Assembly (NCBI RefSeq): GCF_000473245.1
Contig: NC_022524.1
Coordinates: 1,202,501 to 1,266,500 of the forward strand
Source of the DNA: Bacillus infantis NRRL B-14911
GTDB taxonomy: Bacteria > Bacillota > Bacilli > Bacillales > Cytobacillaceae
DNA length: 64,000 nucleotides
Direction of reading: 5' to 3'
The notes under the pieces are model-generated. The model ran no database searches. It saw nothing but the letters and a program-made list of their open reading frames with translations, and was not told the DNA's origin. Both the position numbers and the translations under genes were made by a program. This document shows positions 62,829 to 64,000 of the stretch, in pieces; position 1 is the first letter of the stretch, and each line of letters begins with the position of its first letter.

Positions 62829-63857
62829 ATGTTCACAGCGATATTTGGCTCAGTGGAGGCTGGTGCGATTTATGCTTTGATGGCCCTTGGTGTGTACCTG
62901 TCATTCCGGGTACTTGATTTCCCGGACCTGACGGTGGATGGGAGCTTTGTTACAGGTGCGGCTGTCGCTGCTTCAATGATCGTGGCAGGCGTGAATCCGT
63001 TACTTGCTACCATAATGGCCATGATATGCGGCTTTGCTGCCGGGTGCCTGACAGGCCTGCTCCACACAAAAGGAAAAATAAACCCCCTTTTGTCCGGCAT
63101 ATTAATGATGATTGCCCTTTATTCTATTAACCTGAGGATAATGGGAAAATCGAATGTCCCCCTCCTTTCAGAGGAGACTGTCATCACAAAGCTGTCCGGC
63201 TTTTGGGAGTCACTGCCGTTCGACAGCGGGATGGCATCCCTTTTGACGGGCATGGGGCTCGAGGGGATGGTTCCCAAAACATGGGGGATCCTGCTAGTAA
63301 TGCTTGCTGTATCAATGGTCATTAAGCTGCTGCTCGATGCTTTCCTGAAAACGGATATCGGGCTTGCCATCAGGGCAGTGGGCGATAATGAGACAATGGT
63401 GCGGAGCTTTTCAGCAGATACCGATACACTCAAAATCCTGGGACTGGGGTTGTCCAACGGACTTGTTGCTTTTTCAGGAGCCCTTATTGCCCAGTACAAT
63501 GGCTTCAGCGATGTCGGCATGGGGATCGGCATGATCATTATCGGCCTTGCCTCCGTCATCATCGGCGAGGCGGTCTTTGGGGCAAAAACGATCTTCAGGG
63601 CGACTTTAGCCGTTATTGGGGGAGCCATCCTTTATAGAATCATCGTGACCCTTGCCCTGAGGGCCGATTTTCTTGAAACGGGAGACATGAAGCTCATTAC
63701 GGCTGCGATCGTTGTCTGTGCGCTCATCATCCCAAGGATGATTGAGCGGCAGCGGGATAACAGGCGCAGAAAAAAAAGGGGCTTTGATAAAGATGAGCTG
63801 AAAAAAATGGCAGAAGAAGGCGGTGGGCAGGTTGCTGCAGCTAAAACAGATTTATAA
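62829..63857 (+). CDS. ABC importer permease, TrpY-like
   Basis: A 342-residue permease of the branched-chain-amino-acid/sugar type (BPD_transp_2) with about eight hydrophobic segments. Family features include LDFPDLTVDGSFVTGAA and GLAIRAVGDNETM, the latter in the cytoplasmic coupling region. The C-terminal basic tail (RQRDNRRRKKRGF) is cytoplasmic. GGAGAAAGG precedes the ATG. Its 3' end overlaps the ATPase gene by 26 bp, so the two are translationally coupled. Confidence 0.92.
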   Translation: MFTAIFGSVEAGAIYALMALGVYLSFRVLDFPDLTVDGSFVTGAAVAASMIVAGVNPLLATIMAMICGFAAGCLTGLLHTKGKINPLLSGILMMIALYSINLRIMGKSNVPLLSEETVITKLSGFWESLPFDSGMASLLTGMGLEGMVPKTWGILLVMLAVSMVIKLLLDAFLKTDIGLAIRAVGDNETMVRSFSADTDTLKILGLGLSNGLVAFSGALIAQYNGFSDVGMGIGMIIIGLASVIIGEAVFGAKTIFRATLAVIGGAILYRIIVTLALRADFLETGDMKLITAAIVVCALIIPRMIERQRDNRRRKKRGFDKDELKKMAEEGGGQVAAAKTDL

Positions 63858-64000
63858 AGTATTCAATGAAGCTACCCCAGATGAGAAAAAAGCTCTTCAG
63901 CATCTTAACCTATCCATGCAGCCAGGAGATTTTGTCACTGTCATCGGCAGCAATGGGGCAGGCAAGTCCACCTTGATGAACATCATATCAGGCCGCCTCT
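63832..64000 (+). CDS. ABC importer ATP-binding protein, partial (window end)
   Basis: The first 56 codons are present. TTG at 63832 gives MLQLKQIYKVFN, and Walker A GSNGAGKST follows near residue 46. AAGGCGGTG ends six bases before this TTG; the GTG at 63823 is less well placed. It is an ABC ATPase completing the binding-protein and permease set. The rest is outside the window. No abnormality is seen in the available part. Confidence 0.9.
   Translation, partial: MLQLKQIYKVFNEATPDEKKALQHLNLSMQPGDFVTVIGSNGAGKSTLMNIISGRL

Overview
The window is chromosomal DNA from a spore-forming member of the Bacillaceae (Bacillus sensu lato, Cytobacillus/Mesobacillus-like by impression). The evidence is AGGAGG-type ribosome binding sites, frequent TTG and GTG starts, TTGACA/TATAAT promoters, many intrinsic terminators, TRAP, T-box, TPP, FadR and CcpA signals, and long synteny with the Bacillus subtilis yhaX-hemZ-yhaR-yhaQP-yhaONM-yhaL-prsA-yhaI-scoC-yhaH-trpP-serC-hit-ecsABC-yhaA-yhfA-hmoB-hemEH-yhgDE-yhfHI-lplJ-lcfB block. 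There is no rRNA, tRNA, CRISPR array, phage or transposase gene.

Layout. 1-9737: end of a yfhF-like gene, yhaX, hemZ, a hemY-type oxidase far from hemEH, an acyl-CoA ligase with a CcpA box, yhaR, yhzD and the yhaQP exporter. 9738-13500: a copy of a 133-bp palindromic repeat, a LysE-type exporter, two TPP riboswitches in series ahead of thiC, and two small genes. 13631-21400: the yhaO-yhaN nuclease pair, yhaM, yhaL, prsA and two YjcZ-type micro-proteins. 21500-28174: small membrane genes, yhaI/scoC, yhaH, trpP with an eight-triplet TRAP site, serC, hit and a PLC-like gene. 28175-31504: a degenerate ~123-bp tandem repeat, then ecsABC. 31548-43598: an accessory stretch with yhaA, PAP2 phosphatase, threonine aldolase, a T-box-controlled archaeal-type prolyl-tRNA synthetase, an orphan sporulation-type kinase, cardiolipin synthase, VanW, a YvbH-like/VWA pair and a YibQ-like deacetylase. 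43638-50824: ywbE, yhfA, liaFSR, hmoB and a large lipoprotein. 51458-64000: hemEH, yhgDE with a paired operator, yhfH, yhfI, lplJ, FadR-controlled lcfB, a crotonase and the start of a tryptophan/tyrosine-type ABC importer cut by the window end.

Themes. Coproporphyrin-dependent heme synthesis and turnover (hemZ, hemY, hemE, hemH, hmoB) is spread over the window. Fatty-acid activation and beta-oxidation appear twice, with CcpA and FadR sites. Cell-envelope stress and protein export are represented by prsA, ecs, liaFSR, cls and yhgE. RNA-based control is rich. The best candidate for something new is the thiC leader: a TPP aptamer with a transcription terminator, followed by a second TPP aptamer whose linker appears able to mask the thiC ribosome binding site. 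The rest is mostly conserved Bacillus core genome, and I see no obvious new defence or biosynthetic island. Feature boundaries were read by eye. Similarity statements come from recognising families, not from a database search.
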